64,000 nucleotides of DNA from Macrotrachela quadricornifera. Taxonomy: Eukaryota; Rotifera; Eurotatoria; Philodinida; Philodinidae. The translations under genes were made by a program, and so were the position numbers. Positions 35,601 through 47,463 of the stretch are shown here, piece by piece (the first letter of the stretch is position 1; the number at the start of each line of letters is the position of its first letter). The stretch spans positions 62,001 through 126,000 of the forward strand of contig JAJEKB010019401.1 of NCBI GenBank assembly GCA_022393335.1, written 5' to 3'. The notes under the pieces are model-generated. The model ran no database searches. It worked only from the letters and a program-made list of their open reading frames with translations, and was not told where the DNA came from.

Positions 35601-36470
35601 TACATTCTAAACAAAATACTGAAAATATAGGATGATTTGAAATATTTAATAATAATAGAACTATATTATATTATTTATTTTTGTTAATTATTTAAATAAT
35701 AATCTCTTTGATTCGAAATTTTCTTTTTTTTATTTTAGTTTTAAATATTGAAATATAAACATATCTTTGTAAAATAAAAAGAGAGAGAAAGACATATATG
35801 GCTAAATGAAATATGGAGACAGAGAGAAAGATGACAAAGATTATTGAATTGTTCGTAACATCATTCTATGAAATAATAAGATATAAAATAATTTAATATG
35901 TTTTTAAAATAAACTTTGAGTGACATCTATTGAATAAAATATAGATATGCTAAAATAATATGATCAATTTATATTAGAACCAAATCAATTTTAATTATAT
36001 ATTGAAAAAAATAAACTTTTATGTAGAATAGGAATATCTCATGTTGATAATAAATGTTGTTTTTCCCTGATGAAATATATTCTTCTATATAAATATTTTC
36101 TTAATTGTTGTTTTCAAAAAAAAACAATAAGTTAAACATCATTCAAATTAAAATAAATTTTTATTAAACGAGAAAAAATCGAAATTTTTTTCAATATAAT
36201 TTGATTTTAATAGAATAAATTAATATTTTATTTTATATATCAAAATTTCTTTATTAATATCGAACATAATAAAATTTCTAAAAGTACAATTTTTTTAGCT
36301 ATCTTGTTATTGAAGATCTTGAGATTTCAAAATACATTATATAGCTACATGTTTAAGCGAAATTGATTTGTTCGAGAGACTGATACTTTTTACAGATAAT
36401 AATTTTCATCTACATAGAAATTTTATTTTCTTATAATAATAAACAAAAGATTTATTTTTTTATCTTACAA
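35601..36470. other. AT-rich non-coding stretch
   Basis: I see nothing beyond A/T-rich sequence here. Confidence 0.4.
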
Positions 36471-36471
36471 T

Positions 36472-36860
36472 ACACCCATGTAATCAAAACATGGCAAGAC
36501 ATGATGTAATTTATATCATTTTCATGAATTTTTTTTAAAGAAAAATGATGACCAACATCAAAAAAATGCGATTTCAGATGATGAAAGCGACATAATCTTT
36601 GAGGTTTTTTAAACGGCATGCCATGTTTTTACAATTTACACTCATGAAAATGATGACTTTTACATGAAAGTCATCCAATGAATATCGTGAAAATATCATG
36701 AAAATCATTCCATGAAAATCATTAAAATATCATCAAAATCACGCAGTATATGGCATTTATCAGTGACATATCTTATGTATTCAAAACATCGCAAAAAATG
36801 ATGATTTCATGTGAAAAACACGAAAAAAGTTAGATTTTTTAGTTACATGAGTATATACTA
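36472..36860. mobile_element. Foldback-type element with CCCATGTAA termini
   Basis: The left end is TACACCCATGTAATCAAAA and the right end read inverted is TACTCATGTAACTAAAAAAT. The interior iterates words of the type TCATGAAAATCAT and ATCATCAAAATCA, which pair with one another. A related pair of ends occurs at 39070-39165 and a lone right end at 39995, so this is a small local family. There is no coding region. Confidence 0.5.
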
Positions 36861-36861
36861 T

Positions 36862-37315
36862 CCCTAGGTGTTTACCAATCTACCTACCTATTCACCTACT
36901 GACGAATTTATCTATCTACTAAAGTACGTATCTTTCTACTTTCCTATCTATTTACTTACGCACTCACTCATCTATTGAAGTACCTAACTGTCTAATCATC
37001 TATCTATTTAGCTAATTTCCCTATCTATGTATTTATCTACTTATTTATTTGTCTATTCATCTGTAGATAAATAGATAAATGAATAGGTAGATAGATACAT
37101 AGATACATTCATCTATCTGTCCACCTATTTATGTGTCTATTTACCTACCTATCCATGTATGTTTCTACCTATGTGTCTAACAATCTAACTACACACCTAT
37201 CTATATCTATCTGTTTCTCAATCTACTTATCTATCCATCCATCTACGTATTTATCTATCTATCTGCCAACGGATATCTCGATTTACGAATCTATCTATCT
37301 CCCTACTTATGTCTC
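36862..37315. repeat. Degenerate CTAT/CTAC tetranucleotide tract
   Basis: About 450 bases are built of CTAT, CTAC and related four-base words with many substitutions. Around 37060 the strand switches to GATA-type words for about 45 bases, giving a hairpin. The 76-codon frame here is a repeat product. Confidence 0.8.
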
Positions 37316-37619
37316 TTTCACACATCATTTGAAACGTATGAAACGAGAACTTCAATTATAATACGACTGAAATACATCGTGGCGTCGACTTACGAAATGA
37401 AACCAAAATTAAAATAAGTTTCAAAAATTTCCTTCTGGACTTACATGTAGACTTAGCTGGCATACTTTGATTCGGTCTTTATTCAAAGATCAGGTTTACT
37501 GCGCTGCGCACTGTGGGTATCGATCAAAAAGGGAATTGCTTTATCTTAGTCTACCGCCTATCTCTTCTACCCAGTCCGTAACTCATTTACTAATTTTAAT
37601 CAACCCATGTCATGAATAC

Positions 37620-38575
37620 CGGATCACTTTTAGCGGTAAACCGGTCGAACCGGAAAAACCGGCGGTTAACCGCGGTTTACAGGAGAAAACTAGCGGTTAA
37701 CCGGTAAAACCGGACAAACCGACGGTTAACCGATAAAATCGGGCAAACCGATGGTTAACCGCGGTTTATCGAAAGAAACCGGCGGTAAACCGATAATATT
37801 CCGATGAACTATATATAATAGAAACAGAACGGCTATACAGAACGGGAAAAAAAAAAATATATATATATACTAGAAACAGAACGGAAAAAAAAATATATAT
37901 ATATATATATATACATGTACATATGCTGTATTATTTATATTTTTCCCTGCTGAAAGACACGAATACATCTTAACGACGGCAAAGTTCAAGTACGCATTAA
38001 TCTTTTTTATATTTAAGTTTTTAATATTCACTTTTTATTTTAATTGTTTGGAAATTTATTGAATTTTTTTTAATTCTATACTTTTTCAGATTCATCCTTT
38101 TAATATTTATTATTTTTAGATTTATTTTCTTTAATTTTTTTTTATTGATTTTAATAATTTTTATACTTTTTTTTAAATTTATTTTTCTAAATTTATTTCT
38201 CACTATTTTGTGTTGATTTTTCGTATTTTTACATTTTTTTGTACTTTTATTTTGCGCGAAATAAAAATTCTATGAATCTAAAAATATTTGTAAAATTTTG
38301 CTATACAAACATTCAAAGAAAAGAGCAAACGATATTGTCTAGTTGCACATACTAACATCGGTTAACTCCGGTTTACCGAAAAAAACCGGCGGTATACCGC
38401 GGTTTACCGGGCAAAACCGCCGGTTTACCGCGGTTAACCGCGGTTTATCGGACAAAACCGCCGGTTTACCGCGGTTAACCGCGGTTTACCGGATAAAACC
38501 GCCGGTTTACCGCGGTTTTGGGAGCCGGTAACCGGACCGATAAAACCGCGGTTAACCGCCGGTTTTTGTCCGGTT
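37620..38575. mobile_element. Element with ACCGCGGTTAACCG-word ends
   Basis: Two clusters (37620-37800 and 38350-38575) iterate GGTTAACCGCGGTTTACCGG-like words with AAAACCGCCGG in both orientations. The right end read inverted starts TGTGATGTAAACCGGAC, close to hAT-type CAGTGATG ends. The left terminus is unclear. Between the clusters are TA microsatellites (37848-37915) and a T-rich tract (38000-38230). Confidence 0.5.
37848..37915. repeat. TA microsatellite, duplicated with flank
   Basis: Two A-run plus (TA)n blocks each follow a CTAGAAACAGAACGG- or CAGAACGGGAAA-like flank, so a unit containing the microsatellite has been duplicated. Confidence 0.65.
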
Positions 38576-38589
38576 TACATCACAGGGGA

Positions 38590-39065
38590 AGGGATTGAAT
38601 GAAATAAAAAGAACTCAAGCAGACCAGAACAGAAAAACTAAAAAAGCAGCGCAGGGGTTAAACGAATTGAAGGCGAAAAGGAACTAAACAGAGAAAAATA
38701 GATTAAAACGCTTGAAGTAAGTAAAAGAGGTAAAGAGAGTATACAGGGTAAAAAACCTAATGGCATTAAAGCATCTATAATAGATATAAAGACTAAACCG
38801 ACTAAAGAATTTGTAAGGATTGAAAATACTAAAAGGAATGAACGAACTCAAAAGGCTTAAAATCAGAAAACAGAGCAAAATGATTAGAAACTCTGAAGAC
38901 ACTAAAGAAAGTAAATTCCTATAAACAGTAGAAGAAAATAAGACAAGAGAGAGTAAAGGGACTAAATATACAAGAATTGTAGCGCATAAAAGGAGCATAG
39001 GAGGACAAAACGGACTAGCAGGACTAAAGGTAATTAGACCAGTAAAAGAGCTACATGACTTAAAC
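38590..39065. repeat. Strand-asymmetric purine-rich tract
   Basis: The plus strand is strongly A/G-biased for about 475 bases with scattered GGACTAAA and GAACTAAA words. The 132-codon minus-strand frame here is a consequence of the bias, not a gene. Confidence 0.5.
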
Positions 39066-39069
39066 GAAA

Positions 39070-39998
39070 GACACCCATGCAACTAAAAAATAAAAAATAA
39101 CATTTTTTCTGATGAAATACATAAAAATCATCATTTTTTTGTCATGTCTTGATTACTTGGGTAGAGTAAGAAAGTTAATTATTCCTGCTAGAAAACTGGG
39201 GTACAAGATTTTGTGTGTTCTCACACATAGAGTTCTCTCTCGAAAACATTGAAAAGGGTATTTGTAAAGACAGATTTCGACATGTACTCTAAACTCATCA
39301 TTTTCCTGGTGAATTTTTAAAAAACATCATGACACATGATGTATTTCACACCAAAGTCATTCGATGAAAACGATGATAAAGTAATGAAAGTAATCTAATG
39401 ATTTTGATTTTTCCGTAGTAATCAAAATCATGCGGTGAAAATGATGTGAAAGTAATGAAAATAATGTGAAAGTAATGAAAATAATGAAATGATTTTGATA
39501 TTCTCGGATAATTCAGGTCATGGAATGAAACTGGTGTAAGAGTAATGAGAATAATGTAATGATTTTGATTTTTCCGAAATAATCAAAGTCATCGAATGAA
39601 ACTGATGTGAAAGTAATGTAAGCATTTTGATTTTCAGAAGTAATCAAAGTCATCGAATGAAATTGATGTAAAAGTAATGAAAATAGTGTAATGATTTTGA
39701 TTTTTCCGAAGTAATCAAAATCATCGAATGAAATTGATGTAAAAGTAATGGAAGTAATGTGATGATTTTGATTTTACCGCAGTAATCAAAATCATCGGAT
39801 GACATTGATGTAAAAGTAATGAAAATAGTGTAATGATTTTGATTTTTCCGAAATAATCAAAGTCATCGAATGAAAATGATGTAAAAGTAATGTGATGACT
39901 TTGGTGACTTTTGAGAGAAGTAAAGTCATGCAATTTTTTTGATGAAAATTTTAAAAATAACCATTTAAATGAAATGTTTTTGGTTTTTTAGTTACATG
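39070..39998. repeat. About 72-bp minisatellite in a CCCATGYAA-ended element
   Basis: From about 39390 to 39900 a unit of roughly 70-75 bases recurs about seven to eight times. Each unit contains GATTTTGATTTTTCCG followed by AATCAAAATCATCG, which can form a hairpin, and then GATGTAAAAGTAATG. The outer ends are CCCATGCAACTAAAAAA at 39074 and TTTTTTAGTTACATGGG at 39992, inverted copies of each other. The tract ends directly before the F-box pseudogene. Confidence 0.65.
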
Positions 39999-40003
39999 GG
40001 CAT

Positions 40004-41731
40004 TTATCGATAAAATATTTTTGCATAAGGAAAATATTCTTCTAAAGTATATGAAGGTTTTGCTTGTCCAGTTAAATATAATTTACTAATTTTAGCACAA
40101 TTAATTCGTGTAATATCTCTTGTAAAATTTTCTGTTACTTGTTCTAAAGATTCATATTTTATATAAAGATCAATATTATTTTTGAAAGATGTTTTAATAT
40201 CAAATAGAAATTCTTCTATATAATCATTATGAGCATTAACAATAATAAGTTGATTAAGAAAAGAATATTCAATAAGAGATAAATTTCGATTATTATTATT
40301 TGATTGATAAGATTGTTTATCATTTTGTGATTTATGATTAAATAAAGATAATGATTCCATAAATGGAAATGATTTTTGAATTCGAAGAAAAAAACTCATG
40401 TTCAAAAGGATAATCATCAAATAATGAAACAAAACGAACATATTTGAATAATCCACCTGAAAAATTATTTGTAATAATACCATGATATCTCATTAAAGAT
40501 GGATATGAGTAAATATGACAATAACTTCGTTTTGTTTCTGGTAAATATTCAACATAAGAAATAATATCATTTGGAAAGTCAATGAATGTATGTTGAATAT
40601 CTTCTGTTGATAACGTATTCATTTCATTATCGATAAACAACATGAATGAACTAATAGAAAATGTAAAATGATTTAATTGTAACATGTGATCAATAATGTT
40701 TGACTTTAAATAGTTTCCATCAATAAATGTATCATGAACATTAACTCTGATACATAGACCAAGTTCTATTAAATTTGTCATTCGAAAGAGAAGTGGAAGA
40801 ATTGTTCCATTATAGTCATATGTTTCGCTATTACTGGAAAGATAAAAACATTTTAGATTTGGTAAACTGCTCTAAAAACAAAAAAACGTTTATTTCATTA
40901 ATTAATAAAATTAAGATTTTTCTTGTAAAACAAACTTGATTTTGAATATCATTTGTACTAAAAATACCACCCACATCAATATATAGAGTCTGAAGTTGAT
41001 TAAAACGACCATCGAGAAGATAAAGACAATCATCAAAACAATGTACATTGATATGTAATTTTAAAAGAGTTGAACAATGAATATTAGAAGATTCAAATAT
41101 ATCAAAATTTACTCGAATACAATTTTTATACGATGATTCAATTACTACTAAAGTAATCATAGACAAGTGAATTCAGTTAAGATTTCATAAAATATATTTT
41201 CATAATTATTATCATTACAAAATGTAATAATAAGTGTTGTAATCTGGTTTTTGAATATACTAGATGAAAGAATTTTATCTAAACAAAAATATATTCAATG
41301 ATTTTGTTTTTTTAATATCTTTCATTTATTTAAAATAAAATTCAATTATTATATCTTACCAGTAATTCTTCATCAATATTATAAAGACCAAGAGTATCTA
41401 AATTAGGATAATTGGTAGCATGTAAAATATGTTTTATAGATGACGATTCAAGATCAAGCCAATTTATTTTATCATGAATTTATGGTAGGATTTTTAAACA
41501 AAATCGATTTAACATCATATCAGAATGAAATAGATCGATAAAATCATTTGATAACCATTTGACAAAAGTCAAACGATTTGTAAAAATTCGATCATAAATT
41601 ATTTTATTTAATCGTTTATTGACACCTTGAATAGAATAAAGTACATCAATATTGTTTAATTTTTGAAAAATAATCATAAGAAGTTCATCAGGTAAATCAT
41701 TTAATCCAATACATGAATATTCCATGTTCAT
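40004..41731 (-). pseudogene. F-box gene of the large rotifer F-box/LRR family, with lesions
   Basis: The start MNMEYSCIGLNDLPDELLMI at 41731 is an F-box (DLPDELLMIIFQKLNNIDVLYSIQGVNKRLNKII). Downstream frames carry family blocks such as CLYLLDGRFNQLQTLYIDVG, DTFIDGNYLKSNIIDHM, SYCHIYSYP and NFSGGLFKYVRFVSLFDDYP. F-box proteins pick substrates for SCF ubiquitin ligases. Damage is visible at a TAA at 41480-41482 where relatives have Glu, at a frame change after the exon starting near 41279, and at a one-base excess in a T7 run (A7 on the plus strand, 40388-40394) that separates two halves of one segment. One intron (about 40875-40935) still has GTTTGT and TTTAG. It is probably a young pseudogene, or partly a sequencing artefact at the homopolymer. 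Confidence 0.7.
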
Positions 41732-42112
41732 TTTTATAAATCTATTTTATTCAACATTTCATTGTTAATATTTATATTCATATACAATCATCTCTTCCTA
41801 TTTAATTTATGTCGTCAATACAAACAATAATGCATTGTGTCCATAGTCTAAATTGATAATCAATATATTCTTATTCATTTCTTTCCTTTTTCTAATATGT
41901 CATATAATAAAAATTTATATTCCTTCCATTTATTTATTTTATATAGTGTGCATACAGATATTTTCAAGATTAAATTGATACTTAATTAAAATAAACTATT
42001 TAAAAAATGTTTATTTAAACATTTGAGAAAATGAATTTAAACCTTTTAAAATAGACTCTATAAACACAAAGTCAATTGTAAACTTGTCATTCATGTATAT
42101 ATAACGAAGGTA
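41732..42112. other. Upstream region of the F-box pseudogene
   Basis: This is AT-rich, presumed promoter DNA with no recognised motif. Confidence 0.4.
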
Positions 42113-43288
42113 CGCCTTAAAATTTTGTCAGTTTGGAGATACAATGCCCAAGAGTCTGAATATCACAATAACTTTTGGGTTAGCTAAGATTTTGTTGTAG
42201 TTATATGATTTATAAAAAAAACCAAAAAACTGGTTTTTCCGTATATTTTGAGCATAATCTCAAAAGTTGTTCACTATTGCTTCCATTATAGAATGACATG
42301 TTTTTATTTTACAAAAAGTTTTATTTTTGGTGAAATTCAAGACTAGAAAATGTCTCTAGTAGTCACATTTAATATATCATGAATAATAGCAGTTATAAAA
42401 GAGATGTAGTTATATGTCTTAGCATTATTTGTTTTCAATGAAACTTTGTGTACAAAAGTGACTAGCTATTACCTATGTTGTCATCAAAGTTCAGGATGGT
42501 TGGTCGTTATGTTGAAGAAATAGAAAAAGATTACTGAATGTAGTATTTTTGCTTTATTTTAACCATAAAAAAATTAAAATAATACATATTCTTTAACATT
42601 GAAATCTTTTTTCTCTATAATGTCACCATAGATCGTTTTGTTATTTACAACATGGATAAATAGAATATGTATGACATTAAAACTTGAATAATCTATTGTA
42701 GACTTGTAAAGGACAATAAATTTTAGTGCTAAAGAATGCGTATTTTCAATAATTTTTGTATGGTTAAAATATAGCAACAAAAATACTGCATTGAGTAAAT
42801 TTGTTTTTGCTGTTTCTTCAACATAGCGTTCAACCGCCCTGAAATTTAATGACAACATAGGTAATAGCTAGTCATTTTTATACAAAGTTCTCATTGAAAA
42901 CAAATAATGCTAAAACGTATAACTACATCTCTTTTATAACCTCTATTTTCTATGATATATTAAGTGTGAGAGCTCCAGAAACACTCTTCAATCTTGAATT
43001 TCACCAAAATAATTTTTTTTTGTAAAATAAAAATATGTTATCCTATAGCGGCAGCAATAATGAACGACTTTTGATAAGTAAATCTTTTTGAAACGTGTTG
43101 TAATAATAGGAGACCTGGTAAGAATTACTTTTGAGACTATTCTCAATATACACGGAAAAACCAGTTTTTGTTTTTTTTATAAATCATATAACTACCACAA
43201 AATCTTACCCGATCCAAAAGTTATTGTGATATTCTGATCCTTGTGCATTGTATCTACAAATTCGATAGTTTATCAAAATACTTTCGTA
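42113..43288. mobile_element. 1.18-kb foldback element with about 430-bp inverted arms
   Basis: The left arm (about 42113-42525) returns as a complement at about 42808-43288. Well-conserved blocks include GATACAATGC, AATATCACAATAACTTTTGG, ATAAATCATATAACTAC, AAAAACTGGTTTTTCCGT and TGACAACATAGGTAATAGCT. The loop is about 280 bp. Possible termini are ACGAAGGTA and TACTTTCGT. No transposase frame is present; the 94-codon minus-strand frame spans loop and arm and is not a gene. Confidence 0.75.
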
Positions 43289-43735
43289 AACTTTTCTTTA
43301 GGTCTAATTAACATAAAAAAAGACACACGATTATTATGTCAAATGTATTGAATAATTTGAATATCAAAGTTTCTCGAAAATCATAATTAGATGCATATGA
43401 TGGCATATTTGTTGTTTTTGTTTTATGATCGTTTCTATAAAATCAATATAATCTCATTGATGAGAGCAATCTATATTGCGTATGTTTTATACAAATAGTA
43501 AATTTCATGCTCATGATGTACGCCAATTTGCATTGACCTCTTTAAGAACTAGGTTGAAAAAAAATAATGCGGAAAAATATCAAAGAAACTATTGTAATAG
43601 GATATTTTTCACTTTCAATAATGAAAATTCACCATATGAAATACTTTTACTCTTTTATTGTTATACCATTCTAAAACGTACGACTATTACAAAAGAAATG
43701 AGGTTTATTCTCCGATTTTAACTATTCATAGAAGT

Positions 43736-44200
43736 ATCATTGCGTATGTCATATTCTGATGATGCTAAAAGAGATTTGATTCAAACATGAAAAGATAATT
43801 ATACAGGAAATTCAAGTGAATTATGTATCATTGATAAATTTGAATATAAATACACAAAAGAGAAAGCAATTTATTGGTATATACGAGATTCGTTATTGTA
43901 TCATATATTGAATAAAGCATTAAGGGAACAATCAATTGCCAAGGAAGAATTTGAACAAATATAATTTAGTAAAAATGGGTGAATATAATAAAGTTGAAAA
44001 TTGTTTTTTCAAAAATAAATCATCATGATAGACATATAGAAGTTATAGAATCTAAAGGAAATTATTGTTTAGCAATGAAAGATTATCAACATGCTATTTA
44101 TCATTATAAAAAACATTTTAAAACTACGTTATCAATTCTGCCGTAATGCACATCCAGATATTGTCACAAATTATTCATATGAATTTAATGAACATTGAAA
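43736..44200 (+). pseudogene. Remnant of a second ART/TPR gene
   Basis: One plus-strand frame carries SELCIIDKFEYKYTKEKAIY, then YWYIRDSLLYHILNKALREQ, matching the LWWYTRDSFLYRRLNKAFRTQ block just before the ART domain of the gene at 3037-4794. At 44030-44150 the segment KGNYCLAMKDYQHAIYHYKK looks like a TPR repeat. Stops occur before and after, and the ART catalytic core between the two parts is missing. It is a deleted, decayed copy. Confidence 0.55.
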
Positions 44201-44629
44201 GATAATCATCCATTGATTATACGAATAAGAAAATTGACTTAGTTGAACTATAAACTATTGAAAAATTTTATTATTGAGAAAAAAAAGTAGACGATTTTGT
44301 TTGAAGGTCTAAACGAATTCGTCGATGAATTTTTTCTTTTTCGAAAACGTAATTTTCAATAAAGTGGTATGAATACTCAAATTCTTAAGCTAGAAAACTA
44401 GTAACGAAATTCTATGAATTCTCTCGAAAAATCATTACGAATTTCATAATTTATGTATTTTTTTGCTAATAGAAAATCTACTCTGATATTACCTACAAAA
44501 ATAATGAATGTTAAAGTGAGAAAGAAACTAATTAAGAAAATCTAACCAAAAAGTCAAATTAAAAAGATAAAATGAAGCAAATACTTTATTTAAAATGCAC
44601 TGAAAAGTCTAATTTAAAAAGCTAATTAA

Positions 44630-45073
44630 CCCTTTAGCTCTCGGTTTTTTTTTGCAAAAATCAAAGTTTTTAAAGGTTATGTTTAAGTATGTTTTTTATA
44701 TTTTTCACAAAAGAAATTTCACTTTCAATGTATGAGTACCGTTATTGAATTCGATGCTTGTAATACAACGGGTCTAGAATATTACAGAAAGTAGAAATTC
44801 ATTAGGCAGTGTTACGGAGAAGACAATGTACTGAATACTAAGAAAAGAACGAAAAAAGTCATTATACAGGAATACATTAGAATGACAGAAAATATGGATG
44901 GAATTTGTATGAGTAAAAGTATTAAGAGAAAGATAAGAAAGGAAAAATATATAAGTATGGTACCATACAAAAAAACGATAAGAAGCTATTTTAAACGATT
45001 TAAACATATACTATATAGGTTTTTACTCGATAAAGGCGATGCGTACGCATATGTTTTGCCGGAAGCCAAAGGG
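44630..45073. mobile_element. 444-bp piggyBac-type MITE with TTAA duplication
   Basis: The element starts CCCTTTAGCTCTCGG and ends CCGGAAGCCAAAGGG, which are inverted repeats. It is flanked on both sides by TTAA (44626-44629 and 45074-45077). A TTAA target and CCCTTT-type ends are hallmarks of piggyBac transposons. It has no transposase; short frames across it are chance. Confidence 0.8.
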
Positions 45074-45506
45074 TTAAAAGACTGTAAGAGCTGTATAACG
45101 GATATTTTTCTACAAAATAACATTTAGCAGATATATATGGTTCGTTATTGTATTGTAATGAAGAATTTTTGAAAAACAACCATGCTAACTGATCAAATCT
45201 CACTTTTGTAACAATTTTTCATAATGTTATTAAAATTACTTGAGAACAAAGTGTATAACTACAACTTCTTTATTATTCATATTTTTTCATTGTAACAATA
45301 TAAAAAAATTTCTCTATCATATGATACTTAAATCAGCTTTTAAAATCATTGGAAAATGCTTGAAAAACAAAGAACAAAAGAGATTATTTTATTCTGGACT
45401 ATCTATTATTCGAAATAAATTAATAAACATCATTCTATATACAATAGTATAATGTTTCTTCATTTACATTTTTACAAATAAATCAATAGAAAATTAATAA
45501 TTATTA

Positions 45507-47463
45507 TTACCATTGAAAATAAATCCTATCAAGTACACGTTTAATTGTATAATTCGAAAGTAATTTTTCTTGATCAATCATTTCTTGTAAATTTTCAATC
45601 ATTTTTTTATCTGCTATTGATATATTAAGACATAATAAATGAAGATCAAGAATATTTTTCATATTAATTTTCATTAAAATAAATCGTATAAGTATATTAA
45701 TATTAAAATCATTTGTACATCCTATTTGAAGATATTTCATTTGTGGACAAAGATCAATAAAAAATTGTATTTGTTCAAGTGTAATCATTTTTTCAAGTTT
45801 AACTTTTTTAATTTTATTTTTATTTGATACTAGAACAATATTTGATAATATATCCATTCCTAATGTAGGTAAATATGATACACTTAATGTATTAAGATTA
45901 GGTAAAGAATTTATAAAATCAATAAGTAAATTAGTAGAAGAATAACATAAATCAATATTTAAATAAGTTATTTTAATTAAATCAAATATACAACTTATTT
46001 TCTTAAGAAAGTATTTATAATGTTCAATATCACAACGACTTATTGCATTAAGTGTAATATCTTCAGAATTAGAGAATTTTTCTGTATTAATATTACTATC
46101 GTTTTCGGTATATTCACACAAATGATACCATTTTTTTCTAAACAAAAACAAATAGATAAATTTCCTAATAATTACAGGAATTTCTCTTATTATTTACTTA
46201 TAAGGTTGAATCTTGTAAATTATTCGATTATTAATAGAAGAAATTGATGGTTGAATTTCTAATTCAAAATAACATTGTCGTTCAATCCAAAATGATGATG
46301 TAAATTGATTAATTTGTTCATGATATGAATTTATTTTAAAATTATTTCGAATTGTTTCTTCATATTCATATTGAAATTTACGTAAATAAGGTAGATACTG
46401 TACAATTAATTTTTCCCATCGATCAACATCAAGATATTCAATATTATCACATGTTGTAAAATGTAATACTTTTAATTTCGATAAAATTCTTTTAATAAAT
46501 AATTCAAATTCATCAAATTTTAAACGACATCTTTCCATATAAATATGTGTTAAATTAGGTAAATTTATTGTATAATCTCTTTGAATATTTATATTTAAAT
46601 TACTTAAACAATTACAAACTAATTGACAAAGTTTAGGTGTATATGAAAGTATAGATATAAGTTCATTAAGATTAATTTCAATATCAATATTTAAATATAC
46701 AATCGAACTAAATTGTTCAGTTTTAGCTAATGGTAATTTAATAGGTATTTTCCATGGTCCATAAGAAATTTCATTAGATTTTAATAAAGGTAAACGAAAT
46801 ATTAATTGATAAATTCTATCAAATGTTTCAAAATAACCTGAAAGAAACATTTTTAATGAATATAATTGTGGTAAATATGATAATTGTATAAGAAGTTGTT
46901 GAAGTTTATCTGATGATATATCATTAATAACAAATGATTGTAAATGTTTAAAATATGAATCAATAATAATAAAATTAAAAAAATTTTTTATTGCTATTGT
47001 AGTTGATAATTGAAGGGATATTATTTGAGTTTTATGAAATTTAATTATATTCATACAATAACGTTCAATAACTATTTTATGATTTGAATTAAGATTTATT
47101 TTAAGTAATAAATGTGAATTAATAAGAAGATGTTCAAAACGTATATTTAAATTTGAAAATGCTTCATATAAATGACATCCATCAAGATAATCAAATATTT
47201 CATAAAAAATTTCATTGGAAAAATTTTCAATAGAATTTATTGATTTTCTAAATTAATATTTAATAATTGATAAAAGAAATAGGTGTTTTTTTTTTATATT
47301 TGTTTCTTACGTTTTTTTAATAATCGCTATTGAAATGAATTGAAAAAAAATAAAAATATTATAAAATTTCCTTTTTTTTTATTTAATATAACTTACGATA
47401 AAATAAATCTGACATTTTATTCGCGAATTCATTGATACATAATCTTTGATTGTTTGAATTCAT
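45507..47463 (-). CDS. F-box/leucine-rich protein with microexon (copy 1)
   Basis: Four minus-strand exons are 47397-47463, 47311-47326 (16-nt microexon), 46198-47247 and 45507-46137. They give a 587-residue frame with introns of 70, 63 and 60 bp. Without the microexon the frame of exon 1 (ATG 47463) does not meet that of exon 3. The F-box-like region is FSNEIFYEIFDYLDGCHLYE AFSNLNIRFEHLL near residues 37-70. The remainder is leucine-rich with repeats such as LPNLNTLSVSYLPTLG and CPQMKYLQIGC, and it ends RIYFQW. It shares architecture and the block QINQFTSSFWIERQ with the tandem pair at 49-55 kb but is much more diverged. It is likely an SCF ubiquitin-ligase substrate adaptor; the target is unknown. 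Confidence 0.8.

Noticed and set aside
37131..37361. 76-codon plus-strand ORF
   Set aside because: It lies in a CTAT/CTAC microsatellite and gives a Tyr/Leu/Ser/Thr periodic peptide.
38684..39082. 132-codon minus-strand ORF
   Set aside because: Lack of stops is explained by the purine-rich plus strand; the composition is not protein-like.
39390..39900. CRISPR-like or coding reading of the 72-bp repeat
   Set aside because: The unit is a full-length tandem minisatellite with no separate spacers; frames are repeat products.
44882..45127. 81-codon ORF on the plus strand and its minus-strand counterpart
   Set aside because: It lies largely within the piggyBac-type MITE and shows no family features.
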